A stretch of 30,659 bases of DNA from assembly GCA_934444645.1 (NCBI GenBank), contig CAKSCV010000030.1:1-30659 (forward strand), read 5' to 3'. This document shows positions 16,301-25,242 of this stretch, in pieces; the stretch's first letter is position 1, and every line of letters starts with the position of its first letter. The notes beneath the pieces are model-generated. The model was not told where the DNA came from, did not search any database, and worked only from the letters and a program-made list of their open reading frames with translations. This DNA comes from an uncultured Eubacteriales bacterium. GTDB taxonomy: Bacteria > Bacillota > Clostridia > Oscillospirales > CAG-382. Made by a program: the position numbers and the translations under genes.

Positions 16301-17450
16301 AATGCCGTCTGTGGCGGCGGAAGGATTTAATTGGAATGTGTGAAGTTGTTGTTTTTGTGTGCTGATTCGAGGTTTGCAAAACCTCGGAAGTTCCCGAAAG
16401 GGAGACGGGTTTATTCTTTTTGCGTTGTGCAAAAAGAACCAAAAAGCACACCAGAGGTTTGCGAACCTCTGGACTCCGGGGACGATTCAAAGCTCTGTCG
16501 GAAGTGATTTTGCAGAAATTTCCGGCGGCACGTTCCGAAACCGGTTTTGCCCACAAAACGGCGGCGTAAAGGCTTTGAATCGGTGCGAAAGGGTTGCCGT
16601 AGTGCAGACGCAAGACTGAGATTTTTCGAAAAAGGATTGTTGTACTGCAAGCTTACAGTGGGTTTTCGCAGATGAAATTTGCAGCTGCTCGTTAGCTTTG
16701 GTGCAGTGCGAAGTTGTTGCTGCGGTGCGCTGAAAAAAGTTTTTCTTTATCGGATTGCTTTGCATGAGCTGAAAAAACAGTCCTTTTCCGCAAAACAAAA
16801 GTTTTCCATTTACAGAAAGCTTTACGTTTTACCATCAAAAGCCTCTCGTTTTCGCAACCAAAGCACCGCTTATTCGAACAACTTTTTACTGTCCTCAAAA
16901 ACCGCCTTTTTATGTGCAAAAAGCCTTTTATTCGCACAAACCTTTCCTTGTTGCTATCCAAAGCAATCCTTTTCTGCCCTCCGCCTCCCATTCGCACGCC
17001 CCTTAACCTACTGTTTGCAAAGAATACAGCTATTCTTTTGATGTTCGCTCTGACTCCTTACGCTGTAAAGCCAGAACCTCGCACCGATTCAAATCATTGC
17101 CGGCGATACCCGGCAACGCCGCAGTTTTCCGCATAACCGGTTACCTGATGAACGCCGGTCACTTTAACTACAATCATGTATCGACCGGCGATTTGAATCG
17201 AGGTCGCAGGACGGAGTCGTCTCCTTGAAACATGGTCGCCTTGCTCACGTCCGTTCGCAATTCTCCCTGTTTCGGCGGTCTCCGACGCACAAAAACTTGC
17301 CACCGGCAACTTTTTGCACGTCCGAGCGTGCTTTTTGGTTACTTTTTGCACGACGCAAAAAGTGACAACTCGTTCCCCTTCCGGGGAGTTCCGAGGTTTC
17401 GCAAACCTCGAATCAGCCCACCGCAGTGACATCTTCGCACCGCAACAATT
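16300..17450. repeat. Interspersed non-coding element, copy B (most complete)
   Basis: About 1.15 kb without a credible gene. The outer arms are inverted repeats of about 90 bp: 16361-16450 and 17327-17417, equal at roughly four of five bases by eye, both starting GCTGATTCGAGGTTTGC on their own strand. Inside the left arm lies module Y (16484-16581, bounded by GATTCAAAG and CTTTGAATC). Inside the right arm lies module X (17086-17199, bounded by GATTCAAAT and ATTTGAATC). The core (16582-17085) ends in a pyrimidine-rich stretch with loosely repeated CAAARCC-TTTT units. An extra block of about 100 bp, absent from copy A, sits at about 17220-17325 and includes a long hairpin. No transposase is coded, and I could not identify target-site duplications. 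Confidence 0.8.
17283..17326. repeat. Long imperfect hairpin module, also at 29772
   Basis: CGACGCACAAAAACTTGCC, then ACC, then GGCAACTTTTTGCACGTCCG forms a stem of about 20 pairs. The same sequence, inverted, is at 29772-29818. In copy B it lies within an insertion relative to copy A; in copy C it lies outside the left arm. It therefore behaves as a separate small mobile unit. Confidence 0.6.
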
Positions 17451-17465
17451 AAAACCTTTTCCCAA

Positions 17466-17566
17466 AGGAGTTCCGAGGTTTTGCAAACCTCGCAGCGGCA
17501 CGCCGTTGCGGCGTGCCGACAAAAAAGGAAGAGATTTGCCTTTGCGTCAAATCTCTTCCTTTTTTT
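17466..17566 (-). terminator. Hairpins and bidirectional terminator at the end of the ireB operon
   Basis: GGAAGAGATTTG within 17521-17538 pairs perfectly with CAAATCTCTTCC within 17548-17565. A-runs and T-runs extend the stem to 18 pairs with a 9-base loop. On the minus strand six T follow, and the stop of the 95-codon gene is 7 bases away. Two further hairpins lie just beyond: CGAGGTTTTGCAAACCTCG and CGGCACGCCGTTGCGGCGTGCCG (in 17474-17518). Confidence 0.9.
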
Positions 17567-17572
17567 ACCCTG

Positions 17573-17860
17573 TTAAATCAATTGCTTTTCGAGCCATACC
17601 GCCCCAATGTTTAACGCATCGGCAAGCGTCTTGCGTTCCACTTCGTTGAGAATCTTTTCTTTCTTCATGGCAAGTGCCGGATCGGTGCTCTGTAACTGAA
17701 CCAAAATGCGCGACGGCATCTTGGCTTCACCCTCTCCGGTGTTTTCCAAAATCGTGAGAACGATCATCGCTTTGTTGTACGGCTCACCGTAATAAATTTT
17801 GTTGGCATTGCGTACCAACGGATGTCCCTTGTAGGTCAACAGATTTTCGTTGTTATCCAT
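17573..17860 (-). CDS. Conserved-looking small protein of unknown function in the ireB operon
   Basis: A 95-residue soluble product starting MDNNENLLTYKGHPLVRNAN, with no signal peptide, membrane segment or cysteine. Predicted features are an N-terminal beta-rich half (NKIYYGEPYNKAMIVLTILE) and a C-terminal helical half (MKKEKILNEVERKTLADALN). I do not recognise a named family. The start at 17860 is chosen over the longer frame (17917) because AAAGGAAAG lies about 10 bases before it and it leaves a 46-base gap after ireB. In other Firmicutes ireB is followed by ruvX-type and DUF1292 genes; this protein resembles neither at sight. It shares promoter and terminator with ireB, so a link to cell-wall or kinase signalling is possible but unproven. 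Confidence 0.8.
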   Translation of the reverse strand: MDNNENLLTYKGHPLVRNANKIYYGEPYNKAMIVLTILENTGEGEAKMPSRILVQLQSTDPALAMKKEKILNEVERKTLADALNIGAVWLEKQLI

Positions 17861-17906
17861 ATATATGTCTTTCCTTTCCGTGCAAAGTATCGCCGCGGCA
17901 GCGGAA

Positions 17907-18164
17907 CTAATCGGCAAGATAGCTTGCCACCAAAATCTTCAAAAGCTCGTCGCGGTCAAGCTTGGCTATAATGGCCCTTGCATTGTTATAGTTGGTAATA
18001 TACGTCGGATCTTCGGAAAGAATATAGCCTACAATCTGATTGATCGGGTTGTACCCTTTTTCCATTAAGGCATTGTAGACCTTGGTCAAGGCTTGCTTGG
18101 TTTCCAATTCCTTTAACTGGGAAATGGAATACGTCATGGTCTTGCCGTTCGGATTTTCAGACAT
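17907..18164 (-). CDS. ireB: IreB family regulatory phosphoprotein (UPF0297)
   Basis: IreB is a small cytoplasmic protein phosphorylated by the Ser/Thr kinase IreK in Enterococcus, where it affects cephalosporin resistance. The 85-residue product has the family's hallmark VYNALMEKGYNPINQIVGYILSEDPTYI (about 30-57), followed by the helix with ARAIIAKLDRDELLKILVASYL. Thr residues near 9-11 (GKTMTYS) sit where the enterococcal protein is phosphorylated; this equivalence is inferred. The ATG at 18164 is preferred to a GTG three codons upstream, whose ribosome site would be too close. It is the first gene of a two-gene transcript with a strong promoter. No kinase gene is in the window. Confidence 0.93.
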   Translation of the reverse strand: MSENPNGKTMTYSISQLKELETKQALTKVYNALMEKGYNPINQIVGYILSEDPTYITNYNNARAIIAKLDRDELLKILVASYLAD

Positions 18165-18202
18165 ATGCTTCACTCGCTTCCGTTTGGTATTTTATACCTT
18201 AC

Positions 18203-18231
18203 ATTATATAGGATTTTCTCCGAAATATCAA
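18203..18231 (-). promoter_or_regulatory. Promoter of the ireB operon
   Basis: On the minus strand TTGATA (18226-18231) and a perfect TATAAT (18203-18208) are 17 bases apart, about 40 bases before the ireB start. Confidence 0.88.
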
Positions 18232-18457
18232 GAGTACTGCCTGCGATTTAACATTTCTGTAACACAGCGCAAAATAACAGTCGAAAAACGCCGAAAAAAC
18301 ATCGTTTTCCGTACCAATAAAACGCCGACTTGCATTTTGTGCGCTTCAAAAACTCTTTTCATGTCGTAAAGCAAACGAAATTTCGCCTTTTTTTGATAAA
18401 AATGCAGGAACAGCACCAAAAAAATGCAAAAAACCCCAAACTTTTTTGATGTTTCTC
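18232..18457. other. AT-rich spacer between divergent promoters, nothing recognised
   Basis: About 225 bases between the ireB and liv2 promoters, A-rich on the plus strand with many AAAAAC and AAAATGCA runs. I see no hairpin, gene or repeat shared with the rest of the window. It could hold regulator sites for either side. Confidence 0.5.
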
Positions 18458-18499
18458 TTTACAAAGGCAAAATGTTGTGATATAATCTAAAAAGATTAT
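18458..18499 (+). promoter_or_regulatory. Promoter of liv operon 2 with overlapping palindrome
   Basis: TTTACA (18458-18463) and TATAAT (18481-18486) with 17 bases between. A perfect palindrome ATAATCT-AAAA-AGATTAT (18482-18499) starts inside the -10 and covers the expected start of transcription. That is where a repressor would block the polymerase. Operon 1 lacks this palindrome. Confidence 0.8.
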
Positions 18500-18558
18500 T
18501 TATAGCGTTTATGTTACAATGCTGTAAGTAATACTTACTTTGTTTGGAGGAAAACAAA

Positions 18559-19821
18559 ATGAAAAAGTTCCTTGCACTTGCACTTGCGGCACTCATGATT
18601 TTTGCCCTTGCTGCTTGTACTCCCGTTGAAACCAAGCCGGATACGCAAAATCCCTCCGGCACCCAGACCGACGGTCAAAACACCGATGTCACGCCGAACA
18701 CCGATGGCGCAAAGGTCATCAAGATCGGTATCTTCGAACCGGCTTCCGGCGATAACGGTGCCGGCGGCAAACAGGAAGCCATCGGCATCCAGTATGCCAA
18801 CAGCAAGGTAAACACCGTCGAAATCGGCGGCGAAACCTATGAAGTCAAGCTCGTTCAGGTGGATAACGAATCCTCAAACGATAAAGCTCCGACCGCTGCC
18901 GCTACCCTTGTCAGCGAAGGCTGCTCGGTGGTTCTCGGCTCCTACGGCTCAGGCGTTTCCATCGCCGCAAGCGATGTCTTCAAGAACGCAGGCGTTCCGG
19001 CCATCGGCGTCACCTGCACCAACCCGCAGGTAACCGAAGGCAATACGCACTATTTCCGTATCTGCTTCCTCGATCCGTTCCAGGGCACGGTTCTTGCGAA
19101 CTACGCAAAGGAAAACTTTAACGCAACCAAGGCATACTGCCTCTCCAAGCTGGGCGACGACTATTCCGGCGGTCTTGTTCACTACTTCTCCGAAGCCTTC
19201 AAGTCTCTCGGCGGTGAAGTGGTTGCCGAGGAATTCCAGGACGGCAACAGCGACTTTACCTCTTACATCACCAAGGCTAAAAACGAAGGCTGCGATGTCT
19301 TCTTTGCGCCGACCTCGACCGAAGCCGCCGCTCTTATCATCGAACAGGCTGCTTCTCAAGGCCTTACCATGCCGATCATGGCCGGCGATACCTGGGATGC
19401 CAACGTCATCCTCAACGCCGCTAAGGGCAAGGATGTAACCATCTATGTTACCACCTTCTATCAGGAGGGCGGTAATCCGGAATTCGATGCCGGCGTGAAG
19501 GAATTCATCAATTCCACGCCGACCAACCTCGCCAACAACGGCGGCGACGATACTGTTTCCGCTGTAACCGCCATGGGCTATGACGCATACTTTACCGCTC
19601 TCGAAGCCATCAAGGCTGCCGGCTCTGCCGATCCGAAGGCTGTCAACGAAGCTCTTTGGGGCGTGAAGTACGAGGGCGTGACCGGTCACATCGAATTCGA
19701 TAACGTCAACGGCGACGCTGTACGTGACTCGGCATACGTAAAGACCGCCAACACCGAAACCGGTGCTTGGGACTTTGTAGCCGTTCAGAAGCTTGCAAAC
19801 GAAGAACAGGCTGAAGGCTGA
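18559..19821 (+). CDS. livK: Liv-type ABC importer substrate-binding lipoprotein (operon 2)
   Basis: Receptor lipoprotein of the second importer. The 420-residue product has a lipoprotein signal MKKFLALALAALMIFALAAC with lipobox L-A-A-C and Cys20. A hydrophilic linker rich in Thr, Pro, Asn and Asp follows (21-53), then the two-lobed binding domain starting VIKIGIFEPASGDNGAGGKQ. It is longer than the operon 1 receptor (376), mainly through the linker. The binding-lobe starts differ (TGPLTGDASSYG against FEPASGDNGAGGK), so the two proteins may bind different ligands. The start is fixed by GGAGG 8 bases upstream. First gene of livKHMGF copy 2. Confidence 0.93.
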   Translation: MKKFLALALAALMIFALAACTPVETKPDTQNPSGTQTDGQNTDVTPNTDGAKVIKIGIFEPASGDNGAGGKQEAIGIQYANSKVNTVEIGGETYEVKLVQVDNESSNDKAPTAAATLVSEGCSVVLGSYGSGVSIAASDVFKNAGVPAIGVTCTNPQVTEGNTHYFRICFLDPFQGTVLANYAKENFNATKAYCLSKLGDDYSGGLVHYFSEAFKSLGGEVVAEEFQDGNSDFTSYITKAKNEGCDVFFAPTSTEAAALIIEQAASQGLTMPIMAGDTWDANVILNAAKGKDVTIYVTTFYQEGGNPEFDAGVKEFINSTPTNLANNGGDDTVSAVTAMGYDAYFTALEAIKAAGSADPKAVNEALWGVKYEGVTGHIEFDNVNGDAVRDSAYVKTANTETGAWDFVAVQKLANEEQAEG

Positions 19822-19839
19822 TTCGCGTTGATTTTCGCG

Positions 19840-19868
19840 GCGGAGGCGGTTGTAAAAGCCGTCTCCGC
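19840..19868 (+). terminator. Stem-loop between livK2 and livH2 (no T-run)
   Basis: GCGGAGGCGG (19840-19849) pairs with CCGTCTCCGC (19859-19868), one G-U pair, 9-base loop. No T-run follows, so it is likelier to protect the 3' end of the receptor message than to end transcription. It mirrors the position of the stem-loops in operon 1. Confidence 0.6.
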
Positions 19869-20047
19869 TCGCTTCGGTTCTGCTAATGGCTTTTCCGAAA
19901 ATGATCACAAACGGTTTTATACGCTGTGTGCTCTTTTTCGGGAAATGTCTGACCCGGACCGCGCGGACGGGATCTAAGTCCGCAACAAAGCCTGTTGCAC
20001 GCTTCACATTTATTATAAAACAGGAATCAGAAAGGCTTGATACATCT

Positions 20048-21028
20048 ATGTTAGAGTGGATTCACCAGAATCTGCCGTTTATCTTAGCCGGTATTTCGGT
20101 CGGCGGCCAGTATGCGCTCATTGCCATCGGCTATACCATGGTTTACGGCATTCTGCGTCTTATCAATTTTGCTCACGGCGATATCTTTATGGTGTCCGGC
20201 GTGGTCATGGTTTATGCAACCACCCTCTTTACCCGTCAATTTCCGAACAATCCGGACGTTGTGCTTGTGATAGCGATTTTGTTTGTCATTGGGCTTACGG
20301 TGCTGCTCGGCTTCTGTACCGAAAAGGTTGCTTATAAGCCGTTAAGAAGCGCGCCCCGTATGTCGGTTATGATCTCTGCCATCGGCGTCAGCTACCTGCT
20401 GCAGAACCTTGTGTATTACATCACCGGCGGCTTAAACCAAAACTACCCGACCATTCCGTGGATCAGCGATACGGTCAAGGTTCTCGACAAAAAGGTGGTT
20501 ACCGTGACAGACCCCGCCACCGGCGAAGCGGTCGAAAAGGTGTTGAACGAATGCGTCACCAAGCGCGTGACGCTGATTACGCCTGTCTTGACGCTTGTAC
20601 TGGTTGTTGCGTTGGTCTGCCTTATCCGCTATACCAAAATCGGCATGGCCATGCGTGCCGCCTCCAAGGATTTTGAAACCAGTCAGCTGATGGGTGTCCG
20701 CATTAACAGCGTTATCAGCACAACCTTTGTTATCGGCTCGTTCCTTGCCGCAGTCGGAAGCCTGCTGTTCTTCACCAACTACACCGGCGTTACGCCGACT
20801 TCGGGTGCTATGCCGGGTCTTAAGGCGTTTGTCGCTGCCGTGTTCGGCGGAATCGGCTCGATTCCGGGTGCTGTGGTGGGCGCGTTTATCATCGGTATCT
20901 GCGAAAACATCATCAAGGGTCTTGGCTGGACGACCTTCTCGGATGCGTTCACGTTTGCCCTTCTTATCGTAATTCTGATTGTGAAGCCTACCGGACTGTT
21001 CGGCGAAAAAGTCACCGATAAGGTCTGA
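20048..21028 (+). CDS. livH: Liv-type ABC importer permease, LivH (operon 2)
   Basis: Membrane subunit of the second importer. The 326-residue product carries ISVGGQYALIAIGYTMVYGI and LINFAHGDIFMVSGV near the N-terminus, the coupling stretch GMAMRAASKDFETSQLMGV, and the GLKAFVAAVFGGIGSIPGA block near the C-terminal third. It is 38 residues longer than LivH1. Most of the difference is a hydrophilic insert (around VLDKKVVTVTDPATGEAVEK) between two membrane segments, probably on the outer face. The open frame begins at 19886, but the first 54 residues lack membrane character. The ATG at 20048 starts where the family does, with AAAGG 12 bases upstream. The livM start follows 25 bases after the stop. 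Confidence 0.95.
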   Translation: MLEWIHQNLPFILAGISVGGQYALIAIGYTMVYGILRLINFAHGDIFMVSGVVMVYATTLFTRQFPNNPDVVLVIAILFVIGLTVLLGFCTEKVAYKPLRSAPRMSVMISAIGVSYLLQNLVYYITGGLNQNYPTIPWISDTVKVLDKKVVTVTDPATGEAVEKVLNECVTKRVTLITPVLTLVLVVALVCLIRYTKIGMAMRAASKDFETSQLMGVRINSVISTTFVIGSFLAAVGSLLFFTNYTGVTPTSGAMPGLKAFVAAVFGGIGSIPGAVVGAFIIGICENIIKGLGWTTFSDAFTFALLIVILIVKPTGLFGEKVTDKV

Positions 21029-21053
21029 TTTGCGGAAAGGCTTGGGAAATACT

Positions 21054-22193
21054 ATGACAAAAACAAAAAACTATGCAAGCCTCATCTTTACGGTGGTCGG
21101 CTTGCTTGCCATCATCCTTCTTACGGCGGTTTTGGAGCGGACGCTTCCGGCGACACACATCGTCTTTACCGTCATCAAAAAAGGCTCTATCTATGCGCTT
21201 GTCGCCGTGTCCATGAATCTGCTTAACGGCTTTACCGGACTGTTTTCGCTCGGACAAGCCGGCTTCATGCTCATCGGCGCGTATACCTACGCGATTTTCA
21301 CCATTCCCGAAGAAGCACGCAAAAGCGTTTACCAGTATTTTGACGGCGGCCTTATCCATTTTGACCTGCCGGTCTTGGTGTCGCTGCTTCTTGCCGGTGT
21401 CGTCGCTGCGATGTTCGCGTTTCTCATCGGTCTTCCGGTGCTTCGCTTAAAGAGCGACTATCTGGCCATCGCAACGCTCGGCTTTGCCGAAATCGTGCGA
21501 GCGCTTGCACAGTGGAAAACCTTGGGTCCTATCACAAACGGCTCGAACATTCTCCGTAAATTCCAGAATCTCGATTCGCTGTATTTGTCGCTTGGCGGTA
21601 TGCGCTATAAGATCTCCGGCACCATGTTTGCGCTTGTGGTCAGCGGCGTCTGTATTGCCATTATCGTGCTTCTCATCAATTCCACCTACGGCCGCGCATT
21701 CAAGGCTATCCGCGATGATGAAATCGCCGCCGAAGCCATGGGCATCAACCTTGCGCACCACAAACGCCTGTCGTTCTGCATCAGCTCGTTTTTCGCCGGC
21801 ATTTCCGGCGCATTGCTTGCCATGTTCCAGACCTCGATTCAGGCAAGCCAGTTCAAGTCGGCTATGACCTACGAAATCCTTCTTATCGTCGTTATCGGCG
21901 GTATCGGCTCGATATCCGGCTCGTGCATTGGCGCGTTCCTGTTTATCGCGTGCAGCGAATGGTGGCTGCGCTTCCTTGACAATCCCACCATCGTCAACCT
22001 GCCGTGGGGCGCATACCAGGCACCGTTTCTTCGCGTCGGCTTCCGTAAGGTCGTGTTCTCGGTGGTCATCATGATCATGGTGCTTTTCTGCCGCCGCGGC
22101 ATTATGGGCTCAAAGGAGCTGCCGGAAGTGGTTATGGGCTGGTTTAAGAAGAAAAAGAAGAAAGACGCGAAAGAGGTGAGCGACCATGAGTGA
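21054..22193 (+). CDS. livM: Liv-type ABC importer permease, LivM (operon 2)
   Basis: Second membrane subunit. The 379-residue product has MNLLNGFTGLFSLGQAGFML near 55-75, LPVLRLKSDYLAIATLGFAEIVRAL near 130-155, and the coupling region GRAFKAIRDDEIAAEAMGIN. The GEL/GHAGF stretch of LivM1 is GLFSLGQAGF here. The tail is short and very basic, then acidic (run of Lys after MGWF). The frame could start at a TTG at 21030, but the ATG at 21054 is preferred for its position after GGAAAGG. The end overlaps livG by 8 bases (ATGAGTGA), indicating coupled translation. Confidence 0.95.
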   Translation: MTKTKNYASLIFTVVGLLAIILLTAVLERTLPATHIVFTVIKKGSIYALVAVSMNLLNGFTGLFSLGQAGFMLIGAYTYAIFTIPEEARKSVYQYFDGGLIHFDLPVLVSLLLAGVVAAMFAFLIGLPVLRLKSDYLAIATLGFAEIVRALAQWKTLGPITNGSNILRKFQNLDSLYLSLGGMRYKISGTMFALVVSGVCIAIIVLLINSTYGRAFKAIRDDEIAAEAMGINLAHHKRLSFCISSFFAGISGALLAMFQTSIQASQFKSAMTYEILLIVVIGGIGSISGSCIGAFLFIACSEWWLRFLDNPTIVNLPWGAYQAPFLRVGFRKVVFSVVIMIMVLFCRRGIMGSKELPEVVMGWFKKKKKKDAKEVSDHE

Positions 22194-23031
22194 GAACGTG
22201 TTGAGACTTGAAAACATCACCATGCAGTTCGGCGGCGTTATCGCCGTCAACGACCTGTCGCTCGAAGTGAATAAGGGCGAGATCGTGTCGCTCATTGGCC
22301 CGAACGGTGCCGGAAAAACCACCGTTTTCAACGTGGTCACCGGCGTGTATGAGCCGACAAACGGCGCAATCTGCTATAACGGAAACAAGATCATCTCCAA
22401 CCATCCGCAGGGCAAGATGAAGAAACTGTATGCCGGAAACGATCCGCATAAATTCCATGACGTTATCACCCAAACGCCGGATAAGATCACCCGTATGGGC
22501 GTGGCGCGCACCTTCCAGAACATCCGCCTGTTCAAGACCATGACGGTGTTCGAAAACGTGCTTGTCGCAAAGCATATGCTCCGTCACAGCAACGTGTTTT
22601 CCGCCACCTTCCGCCTCAACAAGGCCGAAGAAAGGCAAATGCGCGCAGAGACCGATGCGCTTTTGAAGCTGTTAGGGCTTGACGACGTGCGCGACGAGCT
22701 TGCCACCTCGCTCCCCTACGGCAAGCAGCGGTATCTGGAGATCGCGCGTGCGCTTGCCACAAAGCCGAAGTTGTTGCTCTTGGATGAACCGGCTGCCGGT
22801 ATGAACCCGCAGGAGACCTTGGAGCTTACCGAATTTATCCACGATATCCGCAAAAAGTTCGACCTTACGATCCTCATGATCGAGCATCATATGAATCTGG
22901 TCATGGACATTTCCGACCGCATTTACGTGATCGATTTCGGCAAAATGATTGCCAAAGGCGTTCCGGAGGAAATCCAGAACGACGAAGTGGTTATCAAAGC
23001 ATACTTAGGAGTGGCAGACGAGAATGAGTAA
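22186..23031 (+). CDS. livG: Liv-type ABC importer ATPase, LivG (operon 2)
   Basis: ATPase of the second importer. The 281-residue product has Walker A GPNGAGKT (38-45), ARTFQNIRLFKTMTV (Q-loop), LPYGKQRYLEIARAL in the signature position, Walker B LLLLDEPAAGMNPQ and switch LMIEHHMNLV. It is 23 residues longer than LivG1. The extra residues lie at about 74-98, between Walker A and the Q-loop (around KMKKLYAGNDPHKFHD), a surface region. The overlap with livM is 8 bases and with livF again 8 bases, so the three genes are tightly packed. Confidence 0.95.
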   Translation: MSENVLRLENITMQFGGVIAVNDLSLEVNKGEIVSLIGPNGAGKTTVFNVVTGVYEPTNGAICYNGNKIISNHPQGKMKKLYAGNDPHKFHDVITQTPDKITRMGVARTFQNIRLFKTMTVFENVLVAKHMLRHSNVFSATFRLNKAEERQMRAETDALLKLLGLDDVRDELATSLPYGKQRYLEIARALATKPKLLLLDEPAAGMNPQETLELTEFIHDIRKKFDLTILMIEHHMNLVMDISDRIYVIDFGKMIAKGVPEEIQNDEVVIKAYLGVADENE

Positions 23032-23740
23032 TTTACTTGAAATACGGAATCTGTCCGTTAGCTACGGCGGCATCAACGCCGTTAAGGATATCAATCTGGA
23101 TGTGCCGGAAGGGCAGATCGTAACGCTCATCGGTGCAAACGGCGCCGGAAAAAGCACGGTTCTTCGCACCATCAGCGGCCTTGTCAAGACCAAGACCGGC
23201 TCGGTGACCTATGAGGGCAAGGAATTGCTCGGCAAGTCGCCCGACTATATCGTGTCGCAGGGCGTGACGCTGGTTCCCGAAGGCAGACGCGTGTTCACCG
23301 ACCTTACCGTGCTTGAAAACCTGAAAATCGGTGCCTATTTGCGCAAGGATAACATTGAACCGGATATCGAATATGTATACAGCCTGTTTCCGCGCCTAAA
23401 GGAACGCGCCTGGCAGTTTGCAGGGACGCTTTCCGGCGGCGAACAGCAGATGCTTGCCGTGGGACGGGCACTCATGTCGCGCCCGAGACTCATCATGATG
23501 GATGAGCCGTCGCTCGGCCTTGCGCCGCTTGTCGTCAAGAGCATTTTCGATATCATCAAAACCATCAACCAAAAGGGAATCACCGTGCTGCTTATCGAAC
23601 AGAACGCCAATATGGCACTCATGGCGGCACATACGGCCTATGTACTCGAAACCGGCTCAATCACCATGAAGGGCACCGGCGCAGAGCTTTTGGCAGACGA
23701 ACGTATTAAAGAAGCCTATTTGGGCAAACGTAAAAATTAA
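23024..23740 (+). CDS. livF: Liv-type ABC importer ATPase, LivF (operon 2)
   Basis: Second ATPase. The 238-residue product has Walker A GANGAGKS (37-44), signature LSGGEQQMLAVGRAL, Walker B MMDEPSLGLAP and switch LLIEQNANMAL. It starts inside the end of livG (ATGAGTAA overlap). It is clearly related to LivF1 but differs at many positions, so operon 2 is an old paralogue or a separate acquisition, not a recent copy. No terminator follows; asnS starts 27 bases downstream. Confidence 0.95.
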   Translation: MSNLLEIRNLSVSYGGINAVKDINLDVPEGQIVTLIGANGAGKSTVLRTISGLVKTKTGSVTYEGKELLGKSPDYIVSQGVTLVPEGRRVFTDLTVLENLKIGAYLRKDNIEPDIEYVYSLFPRLKERAWQFAGTLSGGEQQMLAVGRALMSRPRLIMMDEPSLGLAPLVVKSIFDIIKTINQKGITVLLIEQNANMALMAAHTAYVLETGSITMKGTGAELLADERIKEAYLGKRKN

Positions 23741-23767
23741 GATAGAACGGACAAGGAGCTATATACC

Positions 23768-25162
<1,395 letters not shown>

Positions 25163-25181
25163 TCGAATTTTATAAGCTTTT

Positions 25182-25218
25182 GCACACGGTGTCAGTCGGA
25201 TGCCGTGTGCTTTTCTTT
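25182..25218 (+). terminator. Terminator of asnS
   Basis: GCACACGG (25182-25189) pairs with CCGTGTGC (25203-25210), loop 13 bases, followed by TTTTCTTT. It begins 20 bases after the asnS stop. Confidence 0.85.
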
Positions 25219-25242
25219 ATGCGGCATGGCGGTGTTTGCGGA

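Noticed and set aside
17086..17199. GATTCAAATC looks like a tRNA T-loop
   Set aside because: No acceptor, D or anticodon stem can be drawn around it, there is no CCA end, and the motif is the border of a repeat module in several copies.
19886..20047. 54-codon N-terminal extension of LivH2
   Set aside because: The extension is not hydrophobic, is absent from LivH1, and overlaps the end of the inter-gene spacer; the ATG at 20048 fits the family.
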